A DNA stretch of 64,000 nucleotides from Erysipelotrichaceae bacterium. GTDB lineage: Bacteria; Bacillota_I; Bacilli_A; Erysipelotrichales; Erysipelotrichaceae. The translations under genes were made by a program, and so were the position numbers. Each line of letters starts with the position of its first letter. Positions within the stretch are counted from its first letter, which is position 1. Shown here one piece after another: positions 9,004 through 18,160 of the stretch. The DNA lies in assembly GCA_017404205.1 (NCBI GenBank), contig JAFRCV010000008.1:124001-188000 (forward strand), in the 5' to 3' direction. The notes beneath the pieces were generated by a model that was not told the DNA's origin, ran no database searches, and was given only the letters and a program-made list of their open reading frames with translations.

Positions 9004-9887
9004 TCGAGGAATATTTAAAAATACATGGTGATTATCGAAATGATAAGTCATTTAAAGAATTAACGACAATAAAAATGGGTGGAGAAATTGCTCATTATAT
9101 TGAACCATATAACATTGAAGATTTAAAACAAATTATATCTTTTTTAAAGGTCAATTGCATTCCTTTTAAAGTTATCGGCAATGGTTCTAATTTAATATGT
9201 GGATCAAGTAGGTTTGAAGGCGTTGTCATTTGTTTAAAACATTTTGATAATTACGAAATCAACAACAACATTATTTATGTTGAAGCGGGTGTTATGGTAC
9301 CTTATCTTGTTCAGGTGATGTTGAAGAATAATTTAAAAGGGCTTGAATTTGCAAGTGGCATTCCAGGTACAATAGGGGGCTTAATATATATGAATGCTGG
9401 TGCCTATAAACAAGACATGTCTAGTGTTGTAAAAGAAGTTCTTGTTTTAAAAGATGATGAAGTTGTAAGAATGAATATTGATGAATTAAAATTTGCTTAT
9501 CGTTATTCAATTTTTCAAGAACATCCTCGTTGGTTGATAATTGCTGCATATTTAAAACTCGAGGCTGGTGATCCGATAAAAACAAAAGCTCTTATTGAAG
9601 ATAGGGCAATGCGTAGAAGACAATCACAACCAATAGACAAACCAAGTGCTGGCTCATGTTTTAGAAATCCTGAAGGTGATTTTGCGTGGAAATTAATTGA
9701 TGGCATAGGTTATCGTGGTATGAGAATAAATGATGTGGAAGTATCAAATAAGCATTCTAATTTTATTATTAATACTAGTAATGGATGTGGGGAAGACTAT
9801 CTAAAATTGGCGCTTGATATACAAGAAAAGGTAAATGCCAAATATGGAATAAAGCTTGTCATGGAAGTGGAGAAATTTAATTGTTAG
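9000..9887 (+). CDS. murB: UDP-N-acetylenolpyruvoylglucosamine reductase
   Basis: FAD/NADPH enzyme making UDP-MurNAc in peptidoglycan synthesis. The 295 residues carry the FAD-binding GNGSNL, GIPGTIGGLIYMNAGAY, the tyrosine in FAYRYSIF, the catalytic-serine region PSAGSCFRNP and KHSNFIIN. This is the shorter Gram-positive type (type II). It overlaps murG by ATGA and ftsQ by 7 bases, so the three should be translated as a unit. Confidence 0.95.
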   Translation: MIEEYLKIHGDYRNDKSFKELTTIKMGGEIAHYIEPYNIEDLKQIISFLKVNCIPFKVIGNGSNLICGSSRFEGVVICLKHFDNYEINNNIIYVEAGVMVPYLVQVMLKNNLKGLEFASGIPGTIGGLIYMNAGAYKQDMSSVVKEVLVLKDDEVVRMNIDELKFAYRYSIFQEHPRWLIIAAYLKLEAGDPIKTKALIEDRAMRRRQSQPIDKPSAGSCFRNPEGDFAWKLIDGIGYRGMRINDVEVSNKHSNFIINTSNGCGEDYLKLALDIQEKVNAKYGIKLVMEVEKFNC

Positions 9888-10699
9888 ACTATGATGAAAA
9901 AAAGATAGTTAATGATAATTATCTTATAAATAAACATAAAAATAAAAAAAGAAAGAAAGTTTTTAAGGCAATTAAGAATTTTTGCTTTTTATGTGGAATT
10001 ATCTTAGGACTAATTGTTTTGATATTCCTATATTTTGTATCTGATTATTCTAAGATTTATCATATCTCTGTTCATGGCAACATCTATTTAAAGGATAAGG
10101 ACATTATTAAAATATCTGGAATTGATTCTGATGATCGTTTTATATTGCTAATCCCTAATATTATTGAATCAAGATTAAATAATTCTCCCTATATTGAAAA
10201 CGCAAAAGTTGAAAAGTTAGATGGAAATCTAATCAAGATTACCGTTAACGAATATAAACAAGTTGCCTATTTTTATGAGAATTATGAAACAAAATTACTT
10301 CTAATTAATAATGATCGAATAACTTTAAATGAAGACAATCTTTATTTAATTAATAATGTTCCATTATTAGAAGGTTATGTATCTGAACAAATCAATAATA
10401 TTCTTCGCGGTTTTAAACAAATAGATTATTCGGTTATAAATGAAATATCCGAAATACATCGCTATCCTTTTAGTTATGATGAAAATATGCTTGAAGTAAT
10501 AATGAAAGATGGTAATTTCTGTTTTCTATCTTGGACTGGACTATCAATGTTGAATGATTACTACAAGATAAATTCAGCATTTGATAAATCACAAGGTAAT
10601 GTTTGTATTTATTTAGATGAATTAACCAAATCGGGATATGCTAGCTCATGTCCATGGCAAGACACAAATATTTCAAGCGATAAAGCTAATAATGAATAA
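9881..10699 (+). CDS. ftsQ: Cell division protein FtsQ/DivIB
   Basis: Divisome subunit with one membrane segment and an outward POTRA domain. The 272 residues have a lysine-rich cytoplasmic tail (18-29), a membrane span (about 32-53), a POTRA domain (about 58-130, IHHISVHGN-like start) and a FtsQ beta domain. The start is a TTG with GGAG eight bases upstream; the nearby ATGs at 9891/9894 are in another frame. murG-murB-ftsQ is a familiar part of the dcw cluster, but ftsA and ftsZ do not follow here. Confidence 0.88.
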   Translation: MLDYDEKKIVNDNYLINKHKNKKRKKVFKAIKNFCFLCGIILGLIVLIFLYFVSDYSKIYHISVHGNIYLKDKDIIKISGIDSDDRFILLIPNIIESRLNNSPYIENAKVEKLDGNLIKITVNEYKQVAYFYENYETKLLLINNDRITLNEDNLYLINNVPLLEGYVSEQINNILRGFKQIDYSVINEISEIHRYPFSYDENMLEVIMKDGNFCFLSWTGLSMLNDYYKINSAFDKSQGNVCIYLDELTKSGYASSCPWQDTNISSDKANNE

Positions 10700-10731
10700 A
10701 AAAACAGATTGAAATTTCAATCTGTTATTTT
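10698..10731. terminator. Bidirectional terminator between ftsQ and the tRNA cluster
   Basis: Ten-bp stem with AATT centre: AACAGATTGA at 10703 through TCAATCTGTT at 10726, flanked by an A-run on the left and T-run on the right, so it can end both ftsQ (+) and the tRNA transcript (-). Confidence 0.85.
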
Positions 10732-10734
10732 TAA

Positions 10735-10810
10735 TGGTGGTTCCGGCCAGAATTGAACTGGCGACACATGGATTTTCAGTCCATTGCTCTACCAACTGAG
10801 CTACAGAACC
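10735..10810 (-). tRNA. tRNA-Phe (GAA)
   Basis: Cloverleaf on the minus strand, 76 nt with encoded CCA. Anticodon loop CTGAAAA gives GAA. Acceptor GGTTCTG pairs with CGGAACC with one T-G wobble. Last gene of the nine-tRNA cluster before its terminator. Confidence 0.95.
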
Positions 10811-10812
10811 AT

Positions 10813-10889
10813 TGGTTGCGAGGGAAGGATTTGAACCAACGACCTCCGGGTTATGGGCCCGACGAGCTGCCAGACTGCTCTACCTCGCG
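10813..10889 (-). tRNA. Initiator tRNA-fMet (CAT)
   Basis: 77 nt with CCA. The acceptor has the initiator-specific C1 x A72 mismatch (CGCGAGG against CCTCGCA), and three G-C pairs (GGG/CCC) close the anticodon stem next to the loop CCATAAC-type sequence. This separates it from the two other CAT tRNAs in the cluster. Confidence 0.93.
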
Positions 10890-10897
10890 ATATATAA

Positions 10898-10988
10898 TGG
10901 CGGAGGAACTGGGATTCGAACCCAGGCGCCGGTTTCCCGACCTACCGGTTTTCAAGACCGGACCCTTCAGCCACTTGGGTATTCCTCC
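10898..10988 (-). tRNA. tRNA-Ser (TGA)
   Basis: 91 nt with a long variable arm and encoded CCA. Anticodon loop CTTGAAA gives TGA (reads UCN, mainly UCA). G73 discriminator, as expected for serine. Confidence 0.94.
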
Positions 10989-11003
10989 GTAGTTATAAAA
11001 TTA

Positions 11004-11080
11004 TGGTGGACCCTCAGGGACTCGAACCCGGGACCGACCGGTTATGAGCCGGTTGCTCTGACCAACTGAGCTAAGGGTCC
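11004..11080 (-). tRNA. tRNA-Ile2 (CAT, expected lysidine-modified)
   Basis: 77 nt with CCA. Anticodon loop CTCATAA. The body (GGACCCTTAGCTCAGTTGG start, GGCTCATAACC arm) resembles AUA-reading Ile2 whose C34 is changed to lysidine by TilS. A separate elongator-type Met tRNA lies next to it, which supports this call; sequence alone cannot exclude a second Met tRNA. Confidence 0.75.
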
Positions 11081-11084
11081 AAAA

Positions 11085-11161
11085 TGGTAGCGAGGGTGGG
11101 ACTCGAACCCACGACCTTCCGGGTATGAACCGAACGCTCTAGCCAACTAAGCAACCTCGCC
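11085..11161 (-). tRNA. Elongator tRNA-Met (CAT)
   Basis: 77 nt with CCA. Anticodon loop TTCATAC, as in Bacillus elongator Met tRNA. The acceptor GGCGAGG/CCTCGCT is paired at position 1 (G-T), unlike the initiator. Confidence 0.85.
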
Positions 11162-11178
11162 ATGCTTTAGATAAAAAA

Positions 11179-11255
11179 TGGTCGGGATGACAGGATTCGA
11201 ACCTGCGACACCTTGATCCCAAATCAAGTACTCTACCAAGCTGAGCTACATCCCG
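11179..11255 (-). tRNA. tRNA-Pro (TGG)
   Basis: 77 nt with CCA. Anticodon loop TTTGGGA gives TGG. Acceptor CGGGATG with A73. Confidence 0.94.
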
Positions 11256-11264
11256 AATTCTAAG

Positions 11265-11341
11265 TGGCGCGCCCAGTAGGACTTGAACCCGCAACCTTTT
11301 GATCCGTAGTCAAACGCTCTATCCAGTTGAGCTATGGGCGC
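11265..11341 (-). tRNA. tRNA-Arg (ACG)
   Basis: 77 nt with CCA. Anticodon loop CTACGGA gives ACG, which needs A34-to-inosine editing by TadA to read CGU/CGC/CGA. G73 discriminator. Confidence 0.94.
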
Positions 11342-11347
11342 AATAGA

Positions 11348-11433
11348 TGGTGGGGATGGAGGGAGTTGAACCCTCACGGTATTGCTACCAAGGGATTTTA
11401 AGTCCCTCGCGTCTACCATTCCGCCACATCCCC
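11348..11433 (-). tRNA. tRNA-Leu (TAA)
   Basis: 86 nt with a long variable arm and CCA. Anticodon loop CTTAAAA gives TAA, the major leucine codon tRNA in an AT-rich genome. Confidence 0.95.
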
Positions 11434-11436
11434 ATG

Positions 11437-11510
11437 TGGAGGTTCCTACCAGATTCGAACCGGTGATCACAGAGTTGCAGTCTATTGCCTTACCACTTGG
11501 CTAAGGAACC
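11437..11510 (-). tRNA. tRNA-Cys (GCA)
   Basis: 74 nt with CCA and the cysteine-specific U73 discriminator. Anticodon loop CTGCAAC gives GCA. First gene of the cluster, nearest the promoter. Confidence 0.94.
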
Positions 11511-11531
11511 ATTTCATATCTGCGCTTATTT

Positions 11532-11560
11532 ATAATACTAAAAACAATTAAAAAATGCAA
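11532..11560 (-). promoter_or_regulatory. Promoter of the tRNA cluster
   Basis: On the minus strand TTGCAT (11560-11555), 17-base spacer, TATTAT (11537-11532), then 21 bases to the 5' end of tRNA-Cys. All nine tRNAs are on this strand with gaps of at most 17 bases, so a single transcript is likely. Confidence 0.65.
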
Positions 11561-11568
11561 TATCTAAC

Positions 11569-11598
11569 TTGTTTAATAATTAAAAAAATTATTATAAT
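11569..11598 (+). promoter_or_regulatory. Promoter of the coiled-coil gene
   Basis: TTGTTT (11569-11574), 18-base spacer, TATAAT (11593-11598), leaving a leader of about 33 bases before the ATG at 11638. It diverges from the tRNA promoter. Confidence 0.55.
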
Positions 11599-11637
11599 TA
11601 TTTAAGAGATAAATAAGATTCGAAAGCGAGAACTATC

Positions 11638-14600
11638 ATGGCTAAAAAATTAAGTAATGAAGAAAAAAGTATTGAAATAAGTAAAATGAATAAGAAAGAT
11701 GTTGATTCTAAACTTAGGTCTACTAAGATTAAAACAAAGAAAACACAAGATGAAATAAAAGCTAAGGAAGCATCTAAAGAAAAAATTAAAGCTGAGTATA
11801 AAAAGAATCAAGAAAAGTTGATTAATAGCCATAAAAAAGATTTAAAGAAAATTGAAGATTCAAAAAAACAAATTAAAAAAGAAATCGAATCTTTTGATAA
11901 TGAAGTAATTGAAAAAAATAATAAAAGAATAGCCGCAAAAAATAATGTGATAAGTAGAAAAAAAGCCTTAAAGGATAGTCATATTGAGCTTGCTAAGAAA
12001 GTTCTTGAAGAAGAAAAGGAAAAGCACACTAAAAATGTTAACTCTTTGAATAACAAAATAGCCCAAACTGATGAGATGTTAAATAATCAAACAGTTAACT
12101 TTAATAATACAAAGAATAAAATTGAAAATAATTCTAATGAAACCAAAGAAAAATTGAATAAGAAAAATTTATCTTTGAAAGAAGCAGAAGAAAATTTAAA
12201 AAGTAGTAATGAAAAAGAAATAGAAGATATTTTAAATAACATTGAAAATACTAAAAAGAATAATGCTGCTGCAGCAAAAAAAGCAAAGGAAAAATCTGAT
12301 GAAGAAATCGCAATTGAATTAGCCCAAGCAGAAACAAAATTAAATGAAAAACGAATGGAACTTGAATCAGCATTATTAAAACTAAATGAAACTGATGAAT
12401 TAAAAATAAAAGTCGATGATGAATATGATCGTACTATTTCAAGACTTGAAAGCGAATATAATCAACTTGTCAGAGACTTTGATAAAGAAAGAGATACTTT
12501 ATTAAAGGAAAATGATGCATTAAAAAGGCAACTGGAAATTAATCGCGAAGAATTTAATAAAGCAGAAAAAATCGAAAATGAAGAATACGAAAAAGAAGTA
12601 TTAGAGCTTGAAAATTTAATTAGTAATTACGGTGATAAAGAAGCAATCACGAAAGCTAATTTTATAAAGCAGATTGAAAACAATGATCTTGCAAAAAAGA
12701 AAGAATATTCTGAACTTATTGATCATTTAGATGTTGAATACGCACAAGAAAAAACAAATAATGAAAAAGAAATAGAAGATTTGAAATTTAGATTATCATT
12801 AAAAGAAACCGAGTTAAATAATCGAAATGCATATTTAAAAGAAAGATTAGATAATTTTGAAGCAGAATATAAAAAGCAAAATGATCATCTAGCTAGTGAA
12901 AATGATGAACTAGAAAAAAGATATGTTGTTCTTGAACATGAATACAATGAAAAAATTCATAATCTTAAAAACGAGCTTTTACATATTCAAAAAGAGTATG
13001 AAGCTGAAGTAGAGGAAAAAGAAAAATCATTTAAGAATCAAATTGAAGCCATTAAAGCAAATAATAATGACAAAATTAAAGAGATTCTAAAACAAAAAGA
13101 AGATCTAAATAATAAGATTGATGAAATCAATAATTCAATCAAGAATAAAAAAGATGAATTATCAGCATATGAATCTGAAAATAGAATTAAAAAAGAGTCT
13201 CTTATCAATAAACATCAATTAGAAGTAGATAACATTTTTTCAATTAAAGAATCAATCAAAGCAGAAATTGAAAAATTAAATAAGAAACATGAAAATGAAG
13301 TGGCATTACATGATCAAAAAGTTGCTGAACTAAGCGAAAAGACTAATGAAGCAAATTTAAATTATGAAGAAAATATTAAAACATTAAATCATGAATATAG
13401 TAAAAACATCGAAGATGCAAATACTAAATATCAAGAACTTGTTGAAGATGCAAAACATGAACACGATATCGCTGTAAATAAGCTTTTGGAAGAATTTAAT
13501 AGAACTAAGGAAAGTCTTGAAGAAGAAAGCAACAAACTCGTTAATGATTTTGATAATGAGAAAAACAATCTTTTAAGTCGGATTGATGAGCTTAATGAAG
13601 ATTATGACAATAGAATTAATAACTATCAATCTAAGAAAGCTGAGCTTTTAATCAATATTGAATATCTTAAAACAAATTACGACCATGAATTTAAGAAATA
13701 CAATGATGATAAAATTGCAATTGAAAAATTAAGAGATGAAAATATTGAAAAATTAAATAATAGTTTTAATGAGGAAAAAGCAAATATATTTGTTGATCCT
13801 GCATTATTAGATGAATTAGAAAAAGTTAAAATTAGATATAATAACAAAGTTTCTGAGCATGAAAAAGAAATTGAAAAAATTGAAAATCAAAAAGTTGTTC
13901 TTGATAATGAATATGCTCAATTAGAAGAAGAAAATAATCTTAAACTTGAAAAAATAAAAGGTCAACTTGAAGAAGAGAATAATGGTTTTGAAATCATTAA
14001 ACAAGAACGTGAAAGTCAAAGCAAATTATTGGAAGATGATTTGAATGAAAAGACCAGATCTTTAGAAGAACTTAAGAATGATTTATCAAATAAACTAGAT
14101 GATATTAGAAATAAAAACAATAATGATCTATCTGATCTTATCAATAGCCAAAACAATCAATTAGAAGAGATTAAAAACAATTATTTAAATGAAGAAAACT
14201 CTATTAAAGCTGCTTATGATCAAGAGATACAATTCAAAAATGATGAATTGAACGCAATTAAAAATGAATATCAAAATCAATTAGAAAGTATAAAGAATAA
14301 TAAAGAAAGAACTGAAAACGAATTAAAGAATCGTTATGATTTGGTTAGAATCAAAACTGAATCACTTCAAAATGAGTTTAATCAAATTAATTCGCAACTA
14401 AATGAAAGCAGAAACAAATGGAGTGATGAATTAAATTTATTAAAGTCTGAAATGTCTAAGGAAGCTGAAAAGATAAGCGAAAATAATTCTTCGCTAATAT
14501 CAGAAAATAGAAGACAATTAGAAAATGAAATTAATGAAATTAAAAATAATATTAATCAATTAAATGATGAAGTTTTCAATTTGAATAATGATATCGAAAA

Positions 14601-15462
14601 TAAGTATCTTGAATTGAATAATTATAAAAATCAAAGAGTAAATGAATACAATGAATTAAAACAAAATGCTGATGCATATTTAAAACAACTAAATAATAAT
14701 TTAAAAGATTTAGTAAACAAGGAAAAAGAAGCAGAAATAATTCATTCAAAAAGAGTTAGTGAAATCAAAAATCAAATCATTAATGTTTTAAATGAATACG
14801 ATAGTTTAGAAAAGAGCGCTCCATTTGTTATAAGGAAGAATGAAGAAGATTTTGAAAAAGAACTTATTCAAACAGCGAATGAATTTAAACAAAAATTAAA
14901 TGATTTAAATGAATCTCATAAATCGATTCTTGAATGTTTGGCTGAAGATAAACAAAAAACAATTAACGAATTATCACAACAATTTGAAAGCATAGTTAAT
15001 GACAAGAATAATGCAAGTAAGGAATATGATGAAAGTGTTAATCTATTAAATCAAGCTTATGATGATCTATTAAAACTAGAACATGATAAACAATCATCGC
15101 TTAATAAGCAAATAGATGAATTAAAGAATTCAAAAGAGAAAGAAGAAAGTGAATTTGAAAACCTTTCTCAAGAATATGCATCTAAATCATATTTTCATCA
15201 ATTATTAAATGATTCAATTAAAGAAAATGAAAGTTTAGAAAACAAACGTATTTTATTAAAGAATCGTTATGATCAATTAATGGATGCATTTAATAAAATT
15301 GATGTTGAAATTAATAATAAGAAAATTGATTTATGCAAGAGTTTTAAGAATAAGGCTGATGAAATAAATGATTATTACCAAAAGATTGTTGATGACAATA
15401 AAAAACAAATAAATAATGTTGATGTTTTAGGAAAAAATATACCTGACTTATTTAAAAAATAA
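11638..15462 (+). CDS. Giant cytoplasmic coiled-coil protein, function unknown
   Basis: A 1274-residue protein almost entirely made of Glu, Lys, Asn, Leu and Ile in heptad-like order (for example LENEINEIKNNINQLNDEV), predicted as one very long coiled coil. Proline is nearly absent apart from FVDPALLDEL (about residues 717-726), SAPFVIRK (about 1060) and the C-terminus GKNIPDLFKK, which could be hinges or ends. No signal peptide, membrane span, ATPase motif (so not an SMC or Rad50) or cysteine pair is visible. Only a weak GCGAG precedes the ATG. It stands alone between the tRNA cluster and the thr genes. A filament or scaffold role is plausible but unproven. Confidence 0.85.
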   Translation: MAKKLSNEEKSIEISKMNKKDVDSKLRSTKIKTKKTQDEIKAKEASKEKIKAEYKKNQEKLINSHKKDLKKIEDSKKQIKKEIESFDNEVIEKNNKRIAAKNNVISRKKALKDSHIELAKKVLEEEKEKHTKNVNSLNNKIAQTDEMLNNQTVNFNNTKNKIENNSNETKEKLNKKNLSLKEAEENLKSSNEKEIEDILNNIENTKKNNAAAAKKAKEKSDEEIAIELAQAETKLNEKRMELESALLKLNETDELKIKVDDEYDRTISRLESEYNQLVRDFDKERDTLLKENDALKRQLEINREEFNKAEKIENEEYEKEVLELENLISNYGDKEAITKANFIKQIENNDLAKKKEYSELIDHLDVEYAQEKTNNEKEIEDLKFRLSLKETELNNRNAYLKERLDNFEAEYKKQNDHLASENDELEKRYVVLEHEYNEKIHNLKNELLHIQKEYEAEVEEKEKSFKNQIEAIKANNNDKIKEILKQKEDLNNKIDEINNSIKNKKDELSAYESENRIKKESLINKHQLEVDNIFSIKESIKAEIEKLNKKHENEVALHDQKVAELSEKTNEANLNYEENIKTLNHEYSKNIEDANTKYQELVEDAKHEHDIAVNKLLEEFNRTKESLEEESNKLVNDFDNEKNNLLSRIDELNEDYDNRINNYQSKKAELLINIEYLKTNYDHEFKKYNDDKIAIEKLRDENIEKLNNSFNEEKANIFVDPALLDELEKVKIRYNNKVSEHEKEIEKIENQKVVLDNEYAQLEEENNLKLEKIKGQLEEENNGFEIIKQERESQSKLLEDDLNEKTRSLEELKNDLSNKLDDIRNKNNNDLSDLINSQNNQLEEIKNNYLNEENSIKAAYDQEIQFKNDELNAIKNEYQNQLESIKNNKERTENELKNRYDLVRIKTESLQNEFNQINSQLNESRNKWSDELNLLKSEMSKEAEKISENNSSLISENRRQLENEINEIKNNINQLNDEVFNLNNDIENKYLELNNYKNQRVNEYNELKQNADAYLKQLNNNLKDLVNKEKEAEIIHSKRVSEIKNQIINVLNEYDSLEKSAPFVIRKNEEDFEKELIQTANEFKQKLNDLNESHKSILECLAEDKQKTINELSQQFESIVNDKNNASKEYDESVNLLNQAYDDLLKLEHDKQSSLNKQIDELKNSKEKEESEFENLSQEYASKSYFHQLLNDSIKENESLENKRILLKNRYDQLMDAFNKIDVEINNKKIDLCKSFKNKADEINDYYQKIVDDNKKQINNVDVLGKNIPDLFKK

Positions 15463-15469
15463 TTAATAT

Positions 15470-15910
15470 TTATTGGCCTATGGACATTATCCTGAAGTTA
15501 CTTAATTCAGGAATTTTGTTCATTTCTGTTTCAAATTCATTTAATGAAATATTAATATTAGATATATCAAGTGACAGCATTACTGGCGCAACATTATCAA
15601 TTGGTATAGATTGAAAAACTGTTAATATTGAAATATCAAATTTTGCTAATTTATCACATATTTTAGATAATGAACCTTTTTCGTGAATCAAATTCAATGA
15701 TACAGCAATTTTTTTAATATCTTTTCTTTCTTCATATGAATATACAGAGTTTTGATATTTATAAAAACTGCTGCGGGAAATATTTAGATAATCACATACT
15801 TTTGAAACGCTATCAAATTTGTTTTCTTTCAATAGTTTTTTTGCTTCAATTACTTTTTCAAAACATTTAGGTAAAAGTTTTTTATCAACAATTAGGTATT
15901 CGTTAGACAT
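15470..15910 (-). CDS. thrR: HTH plus ACT-domain regulator (UPF0735/ThrR-like)
   Basis: A 146-residue regulator with an N-terminal helix-turn-helix (about 28-55, VSKVCDYLNISRSSFYKYQ) and a C-terminal ACT domain (about 70-142), typical of UPF0735. The Bacillus subtilis member ThrR (formerly PheB) represses threonine synthesis genes hom and thrCB. Here the gene is the last in thrC-thrB-thrR, overlapping thrB by 8 bases, and the operon faces hom, so feedback control by an amino acid bound to the ACT domain is a strong inference. The effector cannot be read from sequence. Confidence 0.85.
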   Translation of the reverse strand: MSNEYLIVDKKLLPKCFEKVIEAKKLLKENKFDSVSKVCDYLNISRSSFYKYQNSVYSYEERKDIKKIAVSLNLIHEKGSLSKICDKLAKFDISILTVFQSIPIDNVAPVMLSLDISNINISLNEFETEMNKIPELSNFRIMSIGQ

Positions 15911-16739
15911 TTCTTACTCCATCCTTGTCTATTTTTACATTTATATATTTAAAATCATTTTCTTTTATTGATAAATCTTTGTCACTAATCGACAGGCATG
16001 CACTACCAGAGCCAGAAATCACAAAAGCTAATGCACCATTTTGTAACGCCATTTTTTTATAAATATTAAATTTTTTAATTAATTTTTTACGATATGGTTC
16101 ATGTATTTTATCATTCATTATTTTTTTGATATTAGCAATATCAAAATCTTCTAATGCCTTTAAAACAAAAAGGGCAGAAGAGACGTTATTGACAGCATCA
16201 TCAATGCTTATTTCTTTTTTTATTATGTTTCTTGCTTTTTCGGTATTTATATAATAATTAAAAATCCATAAACCAAAATGCCATTTATTAGATATTTTAA
16301 TTTTCATAATTTCATTATTATTTATAATACACAATCCGCCATAAATTGCTGGAGCTATATTATCAGGGTGTTTTTCAATTGATAGTGCAATTTTAAATAT
16401 TTCATCTTTATTAAGACAATTATTGTTTATTAAATTAAACGCATATATACCAGCAACAATTAAACTGCTAGAAGATCCTAGACCTCCACACATTGGAATA
16501 TTTGACTTTAATTTTACTAATAGTGGCTTAGCTTTTATTTTTTTATATTTTGCCGCTTTTAAATAAGATTTTAAAAATAAATTATTCTTTTTAATTTCTT
16601 CTTCTATAAAGCCTTCAAATATCCAATTATTAGCTTCTTTAATTTCAAAAAAATTATATAAATTAAATGCAATGCCCATGCAATCAAAACCAATCCCTAG
16701 ATTCGCACTTGTCGCAGGAACTTTAAACTTAATTGTCAT
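15903..16739 (-). CDS. thrB: Homoserine kinase
   Basis: GHMP-family kinase that phosphorylates homoserine before threonine synthase. The 278 residues start with PATSANLGIGFDCMGIAF, have the ATP loop PMCGGLGSSSSL (about 83-94) and a C-terminal GHMP motif VISGSGSACLSI. Slightly short relative to the usual 290-310. It overlaps thrC by ATGA and thrR by 8 bases. Confidence 0.95.
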   Translation of the reverse strand: MTIKFKVPATSANLGIGFDCMGIAFNLYNFFEIKEANNWIFEGFIEEEIKKNNLFLKSYLKAAKYKKIKAKPLLVKLKSNIPMCGGLGSSSSLIVAGIYAFNLINNNCLNKDEIFKIALSIEKHPDNIAPAIYGGLCIINNNEIMKIKISNKWHFGLWIFNYYINTEKARNIIKKEISIDDAVNNVSSALFVLKALEDFDIANIKKIMNDKIHEPYRKKLIKKFNIYKKMALQNGALAFVISGSGSACLSISDKDLSIKENDFKYINVKIDKDGVRNV

Positions 16740-18160
16740 TTTGCCTCCAATTCTTTAATAATTTCATTAATTTGATCTTTGTTATATGTTTTATTGAATC
16801 TAACTTTTAAATCTTTTAAAATTTTAAGACTATTAGGTATCTCTATATTCGTATATTCATTTAATAAATCCATTGATTTTAAATTATCTTCTATTTTTTT
16901 GTCTGTTAAATAATAATAAACATCTTTAGAAAATTTGAAAGGGGAAGCTGTTGCTAAGACGATTTTTTTATTATTTGATTGATATTTATTAATTACTGAT
17001 GCGCCAACCGCTGTATGAGTATCAATTAAGTAATTGAAATTCTCATAATAATATTTCAAAACATTTTTAATTTCATCTTCATTTGACCAATATGCACTAA
17101 AATCTTCATTAATCTCTTTCAATAATTCATTAGATATTTTAAAAGACTTATTATTCTTCAAATCTTCCATTAAGGATTTAATTAAATCGCTATCTTTTGT
17201 TTTTAAATATAAATATCTTTCAAGATTTGATGAAATTAATATATCAATAGAAGGTGAACTAGTGTTATATAGTTGTCGATTTGAATTATATATGCCAGTA
17301 TTGAAAAAATCAGTTAATACATTATTGATGTTTGATGCACAAACAAGTTTACCAATTGGCAATCCCATTTCTTTTGCTATATATCCAGCCAATATATCTC
17401 CAAAGTTACCAGTAGGGACAATAAAATCTACTTTTTGTTTATCTCTGATTTCTTTATTATTAATTAAATCTAAATAAGCTTTAAAATAATAAACTATTTG
17501 AGGAACTAATCTTGCAATATTAATAGAATTTGCACTTGTTAAAAAAATATTATTGTTATGATAATTTTCAAGAATATTTTTAACGATTCTTTGACAATCA
17601 TCAAAATTTCCATTAATAGATATTACATTTGTGTTGTTTCCTAATGTAGTTAGCATTTGTCTTTCTTGGATTAAAGAAACCATATTATGTGGGTAAAGAA
17701 CTAAAATCCGAGTATTTTTTACATCTTTAAAACCTTCAAGTGCTGCTTTGCCTGTATCGCCGCTTGTAGCGCTCAAAATTGCGATTTCTTTATCTTTATT
17801 GACCGTTGACATTAAATGAGGTAAAAACTGCAAAGCAATATCTTTAAATGCGCATGTTGGTCCATGGTATAGTTCTAAAAAATAATTATCTCCAACTTTT
17901 CTAAGCGGAGTTATATCTTCATATTTAAAGTTTCTGTTATATGCTAGATTAACGCATTCTTTTATATCGAATTCATTAAAATATTTTGAGATGATAAATG
18001 ACGCAAGTTCATTGTAAGAAAAATCTTTTAAATCAGATATATTTTCAATATATTCAATATTTTCTGGAACAAATAAACCGCCATCATCGCTTAGTCCATT
18101 CATTATGGCAAAATCAGCATTTACTTTATTTTTATCGTTTCTTGTACTTATAAATTTCAT
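16736..18160 (-). CDS. thrC: Threonine synthase
   Basis: PLP enzyme turning O-phosphohomoserine into threonine. Starting at the ATG at 18160 the protein is 474 residues, beginning MKFISTRND and carrying the PLP lysine in GPTCAFKDIALQ, SGDTGKAAL and the phosphate loop PTGNFGDILAG. Length and the FKDIALQFL motif indicate the long fungal/Gram-negative-like class rather than the 350-residue Bacillus type. The longer open frame to 18391 runs through the divergent promoter and into hom and is rejected. Promoter: TTGTTT, 17, TATCAT on the minus strand. Confidence 0.94.
   Translation of the reverse strand: MKFISTRNDKNKVNADFAIMNGLSDDGGLFVPENIEYIENISDLKDFSYNELASFIISKYFNEFDIKECVNLAYNRNFKYEDITPLRKVGDNYFLELYHGPTCAFKDIALQFLPHLMSTVNKDKEIAILSATSGDTGKAALEGFKDVKNTRILVLYPHNMVSLIQERQMLTTLGNNTNVISINGNFDDCQRIVKNILENYHNNNIFLTSANSINIARLVPQIVYYFKAYLDLINNKEIRDKQKVDFIVPTGNFGDILAGYIAKEMGLPIGKLVCASNINNVLTDFFNTGIYNSNRQLYNTSSPSIDILISSNLERYLYLKTKDSDLIKSLMEDLKNNKSFKISNELLKEINEDFSAYWSNEDEIKNVLKYYYENFNYLIDTHTAVGASVINKYQSNNKKIVLATASPFKFSKDVYYYLTDKKIEDNLKSMDLLNEYTNIEIPNSLKILKDLKVRFNKTYNKDQINEIIKELEAK

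Noticed and set aside
10753-11470. Protein frames of 74-85 codons across the tRNA cluster
   Set aside because: They read through tRNA genes on one or the other strand; repeated phrases in them are just translated TpsiC arms.
11638-15462. SMC or Rad50-like ATPase
   Set aside because: No Walker A, signature motif or hinge domain at any point in the chain.
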